Notes: generated by a model not told the origin, from the sequence alone. 64,000 nt of DNA from Phoma sp. XZ068 (GCA_004835665.1 RBKR01000015.1:1054001-1118000); one strand, 5' to 3'. Shown: positions 37,310 to 49,000, numbered from the stretch's first letter. Made by a program: numbers and translations.

Positions 37310-37900
37310 TCAATTAGAACTCGGTTCCTTCTTAAACCTGCTCGTCAAGTCGTCCTTATTCCAGTTTGGTTGGCGCGGGTGCTTATCTTTCCTACCAGTG
37401 CGGCTTTGGGGCTCGGTACCCTTACAGCGTGGGCAACGGTAGTCCTTGCCGCCGTCTAGGGTGTTTGGGCTGCACAGACGATAGCCGTAATTGCTCATGT
37501 CAGCCGTCATCTGCCAGTAGCTCTTTTTCTTGGCTTTAAGGTTGCTGCATGGGGGTTCGGTTCTGGTAGGGTTCAGTTCCTGGAGTCTATGGTACTCCAG
37601 ACAGTTGACGATGGTCCACTTGCCGTGTTCCATGAACGCATATTCGTCGATGGGGATGGGGTGGCCCTGGGCATCGTGTCCGCGGTGCACACACGCGCTG
37701 CCGGTGAAAAAAAGCCATTCACACATGGCGTGATGCTTGTTGCTGATTCGGGCTGTTTTGATATTGTAGTTGTGGCTGCAAGTGTTGATTGTGTTGCGGG
37801 CAATCGAGAGCTTAAGGCTCTGAGGGTGTTTTATACCTCTGAGGGCACGACAGTAGATGTCTTCTAGGTTTGAGAGGGATGCGCCAAATCGTGACCGCAT
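37310..37900 (-). CDS. Hypothetical protein, basic, with a CxxC pair
   Basis: A single-exon frame of 196 residues from an ATG at 37,900. The product is basic and polar with no signal peptide or membrane segment. Two cysteine/histidine-bearing stretches stand out: a central CEWLFFTGSACVHRGH (about residues 80-95), and YRCPRCKG (about 153-160), which looks like half of a zinc ribbon. The C-terminus is Lys/Arg-rich and low-complexity. Its length and coherent composition favour a real gene over chance. The overlapping plus-strand frames at 37,530-37,867 are taken as shadows. The gene stands alone, about 350 bp downstream (in its own direction) of the MTP18-like gene. I do not recognise a family. 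A lineage-restricted protein is likely. Confidence 0.45.
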   Translation of the reverse strand: MRSRFGASLSNLEDIYCRALRGIKHPQSLKLSIARNTINTCSHNYNIKTARISNKHHAMCEWLFFTGSACVHRGHDAQGHPIPIDEYAFMEHGKWTIVNCLEYHRLQELNPTRTEPPCSNLKAKKKSYWQMTADMSNYGYRLCSPNTLDGGKDYRCPRCKGTEPQSRTGRKDKHPRQPNWNKDDLTSRFKKEPSSN

Positions 37901-38249
37901 GATGTATTTTGTGAGTGAAAGCTGTCAGTCTTTATGAACATAATGTGCCTTGCAGCCTGTCCCGTGAAGACCTACTTCGCGGGCCTGTGATCGAGTCAGT
38001 GTGCATTGACTCGGAAACACATACGTTGGACAATGAAGTTCGACACACTGTTAGTGGTTCTTCTACGATCGAACCGAGATTTGGGCCTGGTTGAATCCCT
38101 GAATTGTCCATGGGGTGGGGAATGTTGGATGCATTAATTGACTAGTTTATTGGGAAATTGAGTGGATATGTCTTTAAAGGCATGTACTTGGACAGTCAGC
38201 TTAGTTGAATGTGCAAACTATAGCATGGAATAGTATGTGCGCGGCACGC
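37901..38249. other. Intergenic, nothing recognised
   Basis: 349 bp between the hypothetical gene and the end of the MTP18-like gene. It presumably holds the 3' end of the latter and the promoter of the former. No specific site is recognisable. Confidence 0.5.
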
Positions 38250-39310
38250 TCATAACTCCTTCAGCTTAGTGGCTTGGCTCTCTTCCTTTCTGAGCTCCTT
38301 TGCACCTGTCACCGGGCGTCCCTCGACCGCCTTCTCGCCGCCAATCATCTTGAAGCCGTTGTAGAACAGCCATTCGGTGGCATGCTCGACCGGCTCATCG
38401 AACATGTAAGGTAGGAATGGCACGGCTGCGAGACCAAGCTGCATGTGATTAGCGTGGTATCAGAACCTGGACTTTAAAACCTACACCGATGGGACCCCAC
38501 GTTCTTAGTGTTTTATTCTTTGCATCCTTCAGTGCACGTCCAGAATACCTGACAATGCTATGGATTGTGAAAGCGGGTAAACCCATGGACGCAACGGCCT
38601 GGAATATAGCCCTCTGCGCCATAACCGCCCTGTAATCCTCAATAGCCGGTATCCTTCCTGCCACGACCTCGCCACTGGTCAAAGCGCTGCCTTGACCGCC
38701 AAGCTTGATGCCGTCGGTACTTGTCGCCTTCTGTGCAAGCTGCTGCACCTGGCCAACCACACCAGTTGCGCTGCCAGTTGCTGCCAGGTCCCTATTCTCC
38801 TTCTTTTGCTGATTGATTTGCGACGGCGCTTCGGTATATTTCTCAGGGTGCAGGACTTTTTGGTTGCGGACGTACGCCTTGTAACCTTCGTGGGCGACAT
38901 CACCAGTCAGGTACAGCCATGAGACTGCGTATGCACCCTTGACGAGGTAGGGATGGGCAATTGGCCTGAAGGACTCGCCAATGTCTGAGGTGTAGGCGAC
39001 ATAGCGGTGGGCAGAGAGCATGATAGTGCGGATGCGGCTCGCGTAGGCGGCATAACGAATGGACGTGTCTGTTGTGTCTTCTGCCCTGTGGCATGTCAGC
39101 ACGCAGGGTAGGCGTCGAGCTGTTAGCATGCAGCTCATACCTTCCGTCTGAGATTGTCTCCCACATCTTCTCCTCGTCATTGAGCACATCCTGGATGTCC
39201 TTGGGCAGCTGCTTGCGCGGCGGAGGAACGGAGAAGTCTGGTCGTGCTTCCTTGCGCACATGCTCAACGCCGTCTACTTCTTGCACGGTTGTCTTATTGT
39301 CCTTTGCCAT
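38250..39310 (-). CDS. Mitochondrial fission process protein 1 (MTP18/MTFP1) family
   Basis: Three exons, 39,310-39,141, 39,085-38,486 (exon 2 starts at 39,085 and runs to 38,485) and 38,438-38,250, give 319 residues. Introns of 55 and 46 bp have GT..AG ends and join the frame at GRAEDT and GPIGLGLAAV. The start is the ATG at 39,310 in a good fungal context (ACCATGG). Upstream in-frame codons lack an ATG. Family hallmarks are visible: DIGESFRPIAHPYLVKGAYA, VSWLYLTGDVAHEGYKA, LPAFTIHSIVRYSGRAL and VPFLPYMFDEPVEHATEW. MTP18 proteins are inner-membrane proteins linked to mitochondrial fission in animals. The role in fungi is less clear. The gene is divergent from ATP19, 341 bp apart. Confidence 0.88.
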
Positions 39311-39651
39311 GGTTGCTTGGGCTATCTTCACACTGTAGACTCACACGACCTGAAGAGAGAAGGAGAAATATCAGCTGCACGGAGAGTCGGAGGGTTCCGC
39401 GTCTTGGGTGCATTCAATTGCAGCTGCCTATGCGGAAGCTCCGACGTCATCCGCTAAGCGCCTCGTTGCTCCGAGGTCGTTCGCTGCTGCCCTCAGCCAC
39501 CAGCCACAGCGTGTGCCGCCGCGCCACAACGCCAAGCCTCAACCCTCGAAGCCCGTCCACTCTTCTCCGCCATCCACACGTTCACGACCTCCATCCATTG
39601 CGCCCTCATCACCCTTCGCCTAACCCCGAACCGTATTCCCCCACCGCCAAA
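39311..39651. promoter_or_regulatory. Shared divergent promoter of the MTP18-like gene and ATP19
   Basis: 341 bp separate the two divergent start codons. It must contain both 5' leaders and core promoters. No TATA box or specific factor site can be called with confidence. Both products act at the mitochondrial inner membrane, so shared control is plausible. Confidence 0.45.
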
Positions 39652-40184
39652 ATGGTTGCTATGTACACTATCGCCGGCCGCCAGGTCGGATCGCACGTCG
39701 TACGTTGACTCCCGAGTACCGCCGCGAAAAGTTCGACCAGAGCTCCGCAGCCCTCGCACACTCCCGGACGCCTGTGCCCAAGCTCGAGAAGCTGCGCGCC
39801 GTACTTGTGGCGGCTCGAGGACAGCTTCGGGAGATGCAGCACTGCGCAATTGGGGCGCTGGGGAGATGCAAAGCAAAGGCTGGCCTTGGCTAATGTTGTG
39901 TACAGCTCGCGATCGCTACCCTCGCAACCACCTTCTCCCTCGCTGCCTTCTCCCTCTCTGGTGGCGAGAAGGTCGACAAGACCCAGCCCCCAATCAACGC
40001 TAAGAGCAAGGATGAGGAGAGCTTCGTCAAGTAAGCCGCCCGAGCATCTTCAGCGCCACAGCATTGCAACACAACATTGCATACCAAGCAACAGACACGC
40101 CGGCCATTCATGCAGACCTCAGCACTGACAATACGCAGGAACTTCGTCCAGAAGGCCGAGGAGAAGGTCACCGGAAAGCACTAG
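39652..40184 (+). CDS. ATP19: F1Fo-ATP synthase subunit k (Atp19)
   Basis: Three exons, 39,652-39,699, 39,906-40,030 and 40,139-40,184, encode 72 residues. The introns (206 and 108 bp) have GT..AG ends. The N-terminus MVAMYTIAGRQVGSHVLAI, followed by a single hydrophobic segment (about residues 16-36) and a charged tail with PPINAKSKDEESFVK, is typical of fungal subunit k. This is a small inner-membrane subunit associated with ATP synthase dimers. The gene is too short for simple ORF finding, and the overlapping longer frames on both strands are shadows. It lies divergent from the MTP18-like gene and convergent with the Csm1/Pcs1 gene, 313 bp away. Confidence 0.88.
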
Positions 40185-40497
40185 ACTTATACAGGCGCGA
40201 TGCGCACGAGGAGGGAGCATGAATTGTAGATACGCCAATTGTACCAACAAGGAGCATTGCAATGGAGAATGAACACAATCCAAAAAGCACAATGTTCTTG
40301 TCCATGTAGGAAGTGCATGAGCGTTGCAAAGTATGTTGCGAAGTATATTGTGATAACATGGACAAGACGCCAGTACACCAGGTATCACGAACCCACCCAG
40401 ACCCTTGAAAATCAGCACGACTCGCTCGCACGCCCAAGCGCCACTTTCCAGCCAAAACGCCCCCATACTAACCCCAGTGCGTGCCCTGTCCAAGCTA
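40185..40497. other. Convergent 3' intergenic region
   Basis: 313 bp between the stop codons of ATP19 (+) and the Csm1/Pcs1 gene (-). Only 3' untranslated sequence is expected and nothing else was seen. Confidence 0.5.
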
Positions 40498-42157
40498 CTA
40501 CTCCTCGTCTTCGAGAATGATACGCTTCGACATGGAATCAACCACCTTGGAGAAGAACTTGGCGGCATGCCCTCTAGGGAAGCTAATTTCCTCGGTCAAG
40601 TAATCCGGCAGCAAGTCAAGCAGATCCTTGTCCCTCTGATCATCAAGCAGCGGCTGGTAAATGAACTCGGTATCCGCGTAGCTCTCTCCGCCCTCGGAGA
40701 CGGTGAGATGGAAGTGCAGTGCTAATCACCGTTAGTATATAGTTCATTGTGATACGAAGAAAGAAAAACAAGGAAAGAGAGTGGGGTCTTACTTCCGTTC
40801 CGTCCAGTCTGGAGACAATCATATACATCCTCATCATCCTCGTTCTTCTTCACGCCCACAATGACAAGATTAGTTAGGTCGCAGTACATCTCCACCTTTT
40901 GCTTCTGCAGCATCGCGTCCTTGGCTGCCTCTGCGCTGCCTGGCAACACCACACCCGTCGTTCGCGCCTTCACTGCGCTTCCCGGCACCTTAAGCTCTGG
41001 CTGGGTATTGGAGCGTGCTGCAGCAAGCTTGGTGTTGAGTGTGGCGTTCTCCTTTTGTAAGGTATTGAGAGTCTCGTTGAGCTTCTTGCTCTCAGCAGCG
41101 AATTTCTTGCTTTCGGCAGTGAGGGAGGCGTTCGTTTTTGTGGCGACGGAGAGGGATCTGTTGAGGGTGTCGATCTCGGAGGTGTGAGATTGAAGGTCGG
41201 CGACCTGCTGTCTGAGGGCCTTGATTACCGCATCTTGGTCTGAGAATGGCGTCAGTTGTGGTTTGAGGTAGAGTTGGTGAACAACATACCTCTTGTGACT
41301 TGTTCTGTGCGCTTCCTCAGCTGCTCAAAGTTGGAATCCTTCCCTGATGTTGCAACGTCCTTCAAGGCCTCGTATTTTGCCGTCATGGCCTCCAGTTTCT
41401 TGGTAAGATCTCCAACTTTGCGCCGCATGGCTGGGTCGCGCTCTGTGTCTGACAAACTCCCAGCTCGCCGCCCAGCAGACGGTTGCCGTGTCCTGCTCGC
41501 TGCTGCTGTGCGACGTGCTGACGGCCGCGGTGGTGGTGGCATGCTCTCGGGTATCTCGTCCACTTCTATCGAGTCTTCGATGTCCATAGGATCCGCCTCC
41601 GGCTCAGCCTGTGTCTCGGGGATCGTGAACGCTTCTGGCTCTGCTTCCGACTCTGCGCCGCGCTTGGTCGTCCGCGTCTTTGCCGTGGTCTTCGCCTTAG
41701 TCTCCTGCTTCGCTGCAGACTCTTTTGCCGCTGGCTTGCGCCCTCGCTTCGCAGGCGCGGGCTCTGCTTCCACTGGCTCTTCGGCCTCCTGGGCCTTCTT
41801 TGCTTTGGCCGGTCGCCCCCTCTTAGCAGGTTTTGCTGGCTCGGCAGGCTCTGCGACATCGTCTTCTTCCAACTCATCCGCCTCGTCTGCGTCGCTCTCT
41901 GCGCCCTTCTTGCGCTCCGTCAGTGCCTTGCGGCCAGGCGCTTTCTTCGCGGCAGCTTTGCCCTTTACAGTCGTCTTTGTCGCCGAAGCAGCCTTGGTTG
42001 GCTGCGCTGCCTTCCCACGCGCTTTGCGACCCGGCGCTTTGTTTTCGGTGTTGGAGTCCGGCGTTGGCATTGCGTTGAGCTCGTCGTGTGTCATGTCGTC
42101 CTCTGATGCCGAGTCGACTGTGAAGGAAATGTTTGCGAGAGCATTTCGGGGCGCCAT
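40498..42157 (-). CDS. Chromosome segregation protein, Csm1/Pcs1 (monopolin) family
   Basis: Three exons, 42,157-41,290, 41,239-40,793 and 40,721-40,498, give 512 residues. Introns are 50 and 71 bp. The start is the ATG of MAPRNALANISF, and the open frame above it is upstream sequence. The N-terminal half is low-complexity, Lys/Ala/Glu-rich, with two AT-hook-like motifs (KRGRPAK at 112-118, KRGRKPA at 137-143). A coiled coil covers about 245-375. The C-terminal globular domain (about 400-512) has VEMYCDLTNLVIVGVKK, DVYDCLQTGRNGTLHFHL and PDYLTEEISFPRGHAAKFF, the conserved Csm1/Pcs1 C-terminal signature. In yeasts this protein clamps kinetochore microtubule sites and acts in rDNA silencing. 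Monopolin function here is inferred from family. A long plus-strand frame across exon 1 is a shadow. Confidence 0.88.
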
Positions 42158-43358
42158 ATCTGCAGTGCTTTGGGCGTTGCGCCTGGAATTGTGGGAAGCT
42201 GCGAGTGTTGCTGGTTGGTCTTGCGCCAGGAAGTGGGATGTAAACAACACCGTCAAGAGTCCGTGCACACAACGCGTAGCGCGTGCTTCGCTCACATCTG
42301 CACATGGCGACTCAACCAAATAAAACCTACATCTCTATTGGCCCAAGTTCTTGCTACAGTGATAGTAATGACACAGGTGCGATGAAACATTGAGCATATT
42401 CAGAAAGTGCGCTGTTTGACCGGAATTGTCCTCTTTAACCGCCCATTCCCAAGTCATCTTCGCAAGCAGCTTCCCCATACTGTCCTCCCCCCCTAGACGC
42501 TTGAGTCCCTGAGCTGCGCTCGCAGTGCCATGCTCTAGAAGTCCATCTACGCTTTTGTACCTTTGTAGACTGGATTGATGATGGAGACAGGCACGAAGCC
42601 AGGCGGCGTGTTGAAGCCGTAATTCGAAGGCGACATTGTCACCGTGCAATTGACGCGTTTTTGATGTCTCTGCATTATGGAACAAGTTGACTTATTGCAC
42701 CGTTTAGTCGCACACCATACGACAATTCGTCAACAGAGGCAATGACGTAAATGTGTTCATTGACCTAGCGACTGCGTCATGTACGCATTTGGACCTATCT
42801 CCATTTCCGATAAGACACTTTAGAAGTGCTGGATCTCCACGTGTCAGTACCTTAACGAGTGTTTAGAAGCAAATTGAGACTGTACTGGGACTGTACTGTA
42901 AGACTGCTTCAAAACCTGAAGCAGCGGGGCAAGTACCGCCGCCAGCCCCTCATCCCTGCACTCTATTGAACAATGACAAACTCCTGACAAACTGGCACTT
43001 GGCCACACCCGATCCCCGCTCACCAATCACGATACCCGGAAATCGTTAAAAGCGTCATCTCGACTCGATCAAGCTTGGCCCTTTGTGGGGTAGCAGTTTC
43101 GAGCAGCAGGCAGCGTACCGCATTCCAGGGCTCGAAGTGGGTTCCCGCAGCTCCGAGATGTGTTGCCGCGTCTGCTGGGGTGGAGAAGCGACATGGCGTC
43201 CAGAATGTATATCACGAGCCCGTCCTGGGTAGTTGTTCTTGAACTAGCTTTTGACGTCTCGACTGCCGGTTTCATCCTGTCACTCGCATTGATAGTTGCT
43301 GCGGGCTGGCTTTTTGGACCTTGATTCTTTCAGTGATACCGACGATCGAACCGCAAAG
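42158..43358. other. Divergent intergenic region
   Basis: 1.2 kb between the Csm1/Pcs1 gene (-) and the monooxygenase gene (+). It holds both promoters. A minus-strand open frame at 42,335-42,685 has no ATG near its beginning and is not called. No RNA gene or repeat was recognised. Confidence 0.5.
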
Positions 43359-45509
43359 ATGACAGCGGCTGAATCCCCAGGGTCAAAGTGCGATGTGTGC
43401 GTATATCTGCCAGTGTAAAGGGAGCTTCCGTTAACAGAATGCAGCCTCATCATCGGAGCCGGGCCAGCTGGGTGAGCAATGCACAAGCCGACCCCGAGGG
43501 AGGATACTAACGACTACCTCAGCATGATGATGGCGGCATGGATGGCACGCATGGGTATCAACGCCCGCATTGTCGACAAACGCGGCACCAAAATCTACGC
43601 TGGACAAGCTGACGGTCTTCAACTTCGCAGTCTGGAGATCTTCGACAGCTTTGGATTTGCAGACCGAGCGTGGAAAGAAGCAAACCACATGATTGAGATG
43701 TGCATGTGGAATCCGGGTGATGATGGAGTGTTGAGGAGGAGTGATCGCGTTCCTGACGTCCCACCTGGTTTGTCACGATTCACGCAGATTGTCCTGCATC
43801 AAGGACGCATCGAGCGCTTCTTCCTTGACCACATCAAGAAGCATTCCAAAGACACGCTACGAGTCGAAAGAGCTGTACTTCCGGAGTCGTTGGAGATTGA
43901 TGAGGGAAGGGCCGATGACCATTCAGCGGATACCTACCCCATCAAGGTGCAGCTGAGGCATCTCACGGAATCCAAATCTGCGCCAGCACAGGCGAACGGG
44001 CAGACTGTTGGTGATGGGCTGTTCAGGAGCAACCTAGTGGATGATGACACGGATGAGTTGATCAGGAAGGGGAGAGAGAATAAGGGAGGTACGGAGACGG
44101 TAAGGGCGAAGTACATGGTCGGCTGCGACGGGGCGCACAGCTGGACGAGAAGACAATTGGGATTCCAGCTCGAGGGGGAACCGACAGACTTTATCTGGGG
44201 TGTTCTTGACATTGTGCCTGTCACGGACTTTCCAGACATTCGCAACCGCTGCGCCGTTCATAGTGCATCTTCTGGGTCGCTGATGGTTATTCCTCGCGAA
44301 GAGAGACTGGTCCGACTTTACATTCAACTCACGGAGATCAAACCGGACGCTTCTGGTCGTGCTGATCGGACAAAGATCACACCTGAAACGATCATCAAGG
44401 CTGCGCAGAAAATTATTGCGCCGTACTCGCTGACATATGAGTACTGCGACTGGTTCACTGCGTACCAGATTGGGCAGAGAGTTGGGACGAACTTTGACTA
44501 CAAGAGTCGGGTGTTCTTGACTGGCGATGCAGTGCACACACACTCACCGAAGGCTGGTAAGTACTGAATTTCCTTTCTACTATTCAAAATGCTAACTGGG
44601 TGTCAAGGTCAGGGAATGAACGTGAGCATGCAGGACTCATTCAACCTTGGGTGGAAGCTTGGATTAGTCGTCAAGGGCATCGCTCAGCCTTCGATTCTAA
44701 GGACTTACCAGTCTGAGCGACGCAGGATTGCACAAGATCTAATCGACTTTGACCACAAGTTTTCGCGATTGTTCTCTGGCCGCCCGGCGAAGGATGTCAT
44801 GGATGAGGAAGGTGTGAGTATGGAAGACTTCAAGCAGGCATTCCTCAACGGCAACATGTTTGCATCCGGCCTCTCCGTCGACTATGGCACAAGTATGCTA
44901 GTCGCCAAGCCGGGCAGCTCTGCGGACCAAGGCGACGGCACAGACGTCTCGTCTACACACAGTCAGAAGGTCGTCGGCAGGCAGGAGCTGGCAAGCAATA
45001 TCAAGCTCGGCATGCGGTTCCCCAGCTACAAGGTGCTGAATCAATCTGATGCCAGACCTTGGGAGTTCCAGGAGAAGCTGAGGAGCGATGGTCGGTTTCG
45101 CATCATCGTCTTCGCAGGCAACGTGGTCAATGCACAGCAGCAGGCGCGTCTGAAGGTCTTCTGTCAGCACTTGACCTCATCTGGTTTCCTTGCACGTCAT
45201 GTTCACACGAGCATCGCTCTGTTGACCTGCCACGCGTCGAAGCGGACTGAAGTCGAATTGTTACGTGATTTCCCCGACGTGCTGCATCCATTTGATAGCA
45301 AGGTGGGGTGGGACTACGACTCGGTGTATGTGGACGATGTCAGCTACCACGAGGGCTTTGGCGATGCCTACAAGAATTACGGCGTGGACAAGCAGACTGG
45401 GTGTGTGGTGGTGACAAGACCAGACCAGTATGTGGGACATGTGGATTCGCTGGACGAGGAGGGCTTTGTTGGTGTTGAAGGGTACTTTAGAGGTGTGTTG
45501 GTGTCCTGA
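43359..45509 (+). CDS. FAD-dependent phenol 2-monooxygenase-like protein
   Basis: Four exons, 43,359-43,396, 43,445-43,471, 43,523-44,556 and 44,608-45,509, give 666 residues. The three introns (48, 51 and 51 bp) are GT..AG. The FAD/NADPH-binding fold starts with DVLIIGAGPAG (residues 12-22), partly encoded by a 27-nucleotide exon. The second-shell DG motif appears as VGCDGAHSWTRRQLG (about 217-231), and the ribityl-binding GD motif as FLTGDAVHTHSPKAGQGMN (about 353-371), followed by SFNLGWKL. The C-terminal third (about 430-666) matches the thioredoxin-like dimerisation domain of phenol hydroxylases. Such enzymes ortho-hydroxylate phenols to catechols using NADPH and O2. The substrate here is unknown. 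No catabolic neighbours are present. Confidence 0.88.
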
Positions 45510-46022
45510 CGAACATACAAACGTATTGACCGGTATCCCACGAACATACGAACGTATTGACTGGTATCCTACGAACATGTCGAATGAATATAGCGACATG
45601 GATATCCAAGCGCTTGTACCTGCAGCTGGGCAACGCATAGCCCAATGGCTGGTGTGTGATGTTTCGAAATGGTTCCCCAACAGGAGCGTGGTTGCACGGC
45701 GACTAGTGGATCTGCCGTGCGTGTCTAGATTGGGTATGAGTTGTCGCTGGTCTAAGCCACGCGCTACGCCGCCTTGTGGGTCGGCGTGGTCCGCGCAAGT
45801 CCGCGTGTGGGTCGCCATGGCAACGCCCGATGGCAAACATCAAACCCCACGACTCCAGGCAGCTCACGCCGCCCTAAGACCGCAGTCCCACCCATTTCGA
45901 GACGAATTCCTACCCAATTTCTGGCGCATTTGCATTGTTACCCAAACGGCCGCCAGGACTAGTGACTACATCATCGCGTTTGTTGTCTTTTTGCACGACA
46001 CACAGCTGCGCGCGGCGCAAGG
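45510..46022. other. Intergenic, promoter region of the chitin synthase
   Basis: About 510 bp. A direct repeat of roughly 35 bp around ACGAACATACGAACGTATTGACTGGTATCC-type sequence occurs just after the monooxygenase stop (45,509-45,575). Otherwise only the presumed promoter and leader of the next gene. Confidence 0.45.
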
Positions 46023-49000
46023 ATGGACCGTCCCACGACACCGGACGGCGGACGCTATGGACGGCCGCCTGCATACGACGAGGATGAGCTCTTGCCGTCG
46101 ATGCAAGGGAGCTCAACAATGCGCTTGTTGACAAGTGTCGAGGACAGCTACCAGTGAGTGCGCCATTGTTGTGTTTCTGCTTTGCGCGACGTTGGGGCGC
46201 AATTGTCTCGTCTTCCCATTCCATTACTTTGTCCCGTCCATTCCGTCACTCCACACGCGAGATTGACGTCTCCCTGCTCCCCACAGAAGACGCTCGTTCG
46301 ACGACTCTTCGGATTTCATGTCGGGCGCAAACAGCACCACGGCGGCCCTGGGCGCGAAGATGACGCCGTCGGAGGCGGGCAAGACCAAGGCGGCCGAGGC
46401 AGACATTGTCGACTTCCTGCGCGAGGCCGGCGATGCGCTGAACTCGGCGACGGCGCACGCGCAGCCCGCGCCGCCCATGCCGCGGCGCAAGACGCTCAAG
46501 TCGCGCCTCAGCGACTCCATCTACGCGTCCAAGCCGAAGCTCGAGCCGTATGACCATGGCTTACCAATGCAACCCCTCCGCAGACCAACCGAGCCCTCGC
46601 ACGCCTACCGCCCGTCCTCGTCGGGCCTCTCGCGCACACAGTCGGTGCTGGACAGCGCCCCCAACATGCCGCCGCCCACCGACGGCTCGTCTTCGCCCTA
46701 CCAGCCCTACCGCCGCCCACTCTCCCCCGACCGCCCGTACTCGCCCACCCGCACCTCGTTCGACTACGCCCGACCGCCCGCATCGACGCAGTACGAGCCA
46801 GAGACGCTGGACGGCAGCCCGCGGCCCGGGAGTCCGACGCGACCGGGCAGTCCCAGGCGGCCGCTGCCTCCCCAGCCGCTGTTCGCTGGCGGCGCGCGAC
46901 CCGTGAGCCGCGACTCGGACACGGACGGAGACATGGGCGACATGACGTCGATCCCCATCCACGACGACCCCTTCGACGACGACAAGACGTACGACCGCCG
47001 CCCGGACTTCGACTCGCGCGGATCCTACATGTCCGACGACACCTACACCGACGGCTACACCAACATCGACGAGAAGGACGAGCACTACGGGCCCGCCCCC
47101 ACCGGTGCCATGCCGCGACGAGGCGCACGAGACGCCGTCATGACGAAGAAGGAGGTCCGCCTGATCAACGGCGAGCTGATCCTCGAGTGCAAGATCCCCA
47201 CCATCCTGTACAGTTTCCTCCCGCGAAGAGACGACATTGAATTCACACACATGCGATACACGGCCGTCACTTGCGACCCGGACGATTTCGTAGACCGAGG
47301 ATACAAGCTGCGCCAGAACATCGGCAACCCGCGCGAAACAGAGCTCTTCATCTGCATCACCATGTACAACGAAAACGAGATCGACTTTACACGCACAATG
47401 CACGGTGTCATGCAGAACATCAGCCACTTCTGCTCGCGTATGAAGTCACGAACATGGGGCAAGGACGGCTGGCAGAAGATTGTCGTCTGCATCATTTCCG
47501 ACGGACGAAGCAAAGTCCACCCTCGCACCCTGGACGCCATTGCAGCTATGGGGTGCTTCCAAGAAGGTATTGCGAAAAACCACGTCAACCAGCGCGAAGT
47601 TACAGCCCACGTCTACGAATACACAACACAGGTCTCGCTCGATTCAGACCTAAAGTTCAAGGGTGCTGAGAAGGGCATTGTGCCGTGTCAGATGATTTTC
47701 TGTCTGAAGGAGGCCAACTCGAAGAAGCTGAACTCGCATCGTTGGTTCTTCAACGCCTTTGGTCGCGCACTGAACCCGAACATTTGTATCCTGCTCGATG
47801 TCGGAACGAAGCCCGGTCCAAAAGCTCTGTACCATCTCTGGAAAGCATTCGACACCGACTCTTCCGTCGCCGGTGCTGCTGGTGAGATCAAGGCTGGCAA
47901 GGGTAAAGCTTGGCTTGGGCTCCTCAACCCGCTCGTTGCATCGCAAAATTTTGAATACAAAATGTCGAATATCTTGGACAAGCCGTTGGAGTCAGTCTTT
48001 GGCTATATTACAGTTTTGCCCGGTGCGTTGTCAGCGTACAGATACCATGCCCTGCAGAACGACCATACAGGACATGGTCCGTTGAGCCAGTACTTCAAGG
48101 GAGAGACGCTGCACGGCCAAGATGCTGACGTCTTTACTGCAAACATGTATCTTGCCGAAGATCGTATCTTGTGTTGGGAGTTGGTGGCAAAGCGTAGTGA
48201 ACAGTGGGTCTTGAAGTATGTCAAGGCCGCGACTGGTGAGACCGATGTGCCAGGCAAGTCATACAAAACACACATTAATCTTTTCTTTTGCTAACATGAA
48301 CAGATTCCGTACCTGAGTTCATCTCGCAACGTCGACGTTGGCTCAACGGTGCCTTCTTCGCAGCCGTCTACTCGCTGCTCCACTTCAAGCAGGTCTGGTC
48401 CACCGATCACACCATCTGGCGCAAGATTCTCCTCCATATCGAATTCGTCTACCAGTTCGTGCAGCTGCTGTTCACGTTCTTCTCGCTCGCCAATTTCTAC
48501 CTCACCTTCTACTTCGTCGCTGGGTCGCTCGCCGACCCCGAGATGGATCCCTTTGGCCACAGCATCGGCAAAGTCGTCTTCTACATCCTCCGCTACACCT
48601 GCACGCTGCTCATTTGCATGCAATTCATCCTATCCATGGGTAACCGCCCGCAAGGTGCGAAGAAGATGTTCCTCTGGAGTATGATCGGCTACGGTGTTAT
48701 TATGGCATACACGACCTTCGCCTCCATCTACATCGTCGTGTACCAGCTCAAAAACAAAGACGCCCCCAAGACAATCGGAAACAACACCTTCACTAATCTT
48801 ATCGTCTCCACTGCAACAACCATCGGCCTCTACTTCCTCATGTCCTTCATGTACCTCGACCCCTGGCACATGTTCACCTCCAGCGCGCAGTACTTTGCTC
48901 TCCTACCGAGTTACATCGCGACGCTGCAAGTTTACGCCTTCTGCAACACACACGACATCACCTGGGGTACCAAGGGCGACAACGTAGCCAAGACCGATTT

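Noticed and set aside
39493..40171. Several 62-127 codon frames on both strands around ATP19
   Set aside because: All overlap the spliced ATP19 exons or leader in other frames, and none has a recognisable motif.
41256..42323. 355-codon plus-strand frame
   Set aside because: Exact antisense shadow of Csm1/Pcs1 exon 1. Ala/Ser/Val-rich because it complements Lys/Glu/Ala codons.
42335..42685. 116-codon minus-strand frame between Csm1/Pcs1 and the monooxygenase
   Set aside because: It opens with TTG, has no ATG in its first half and no known motif. It could be an exon but the evidence is too weak.
46508..47427. 206- and 288-codon minus-strand frames
   Set aside because: Arg/Val/Ala-rich shadows of the GC-rich chitin synthase N-terminus.
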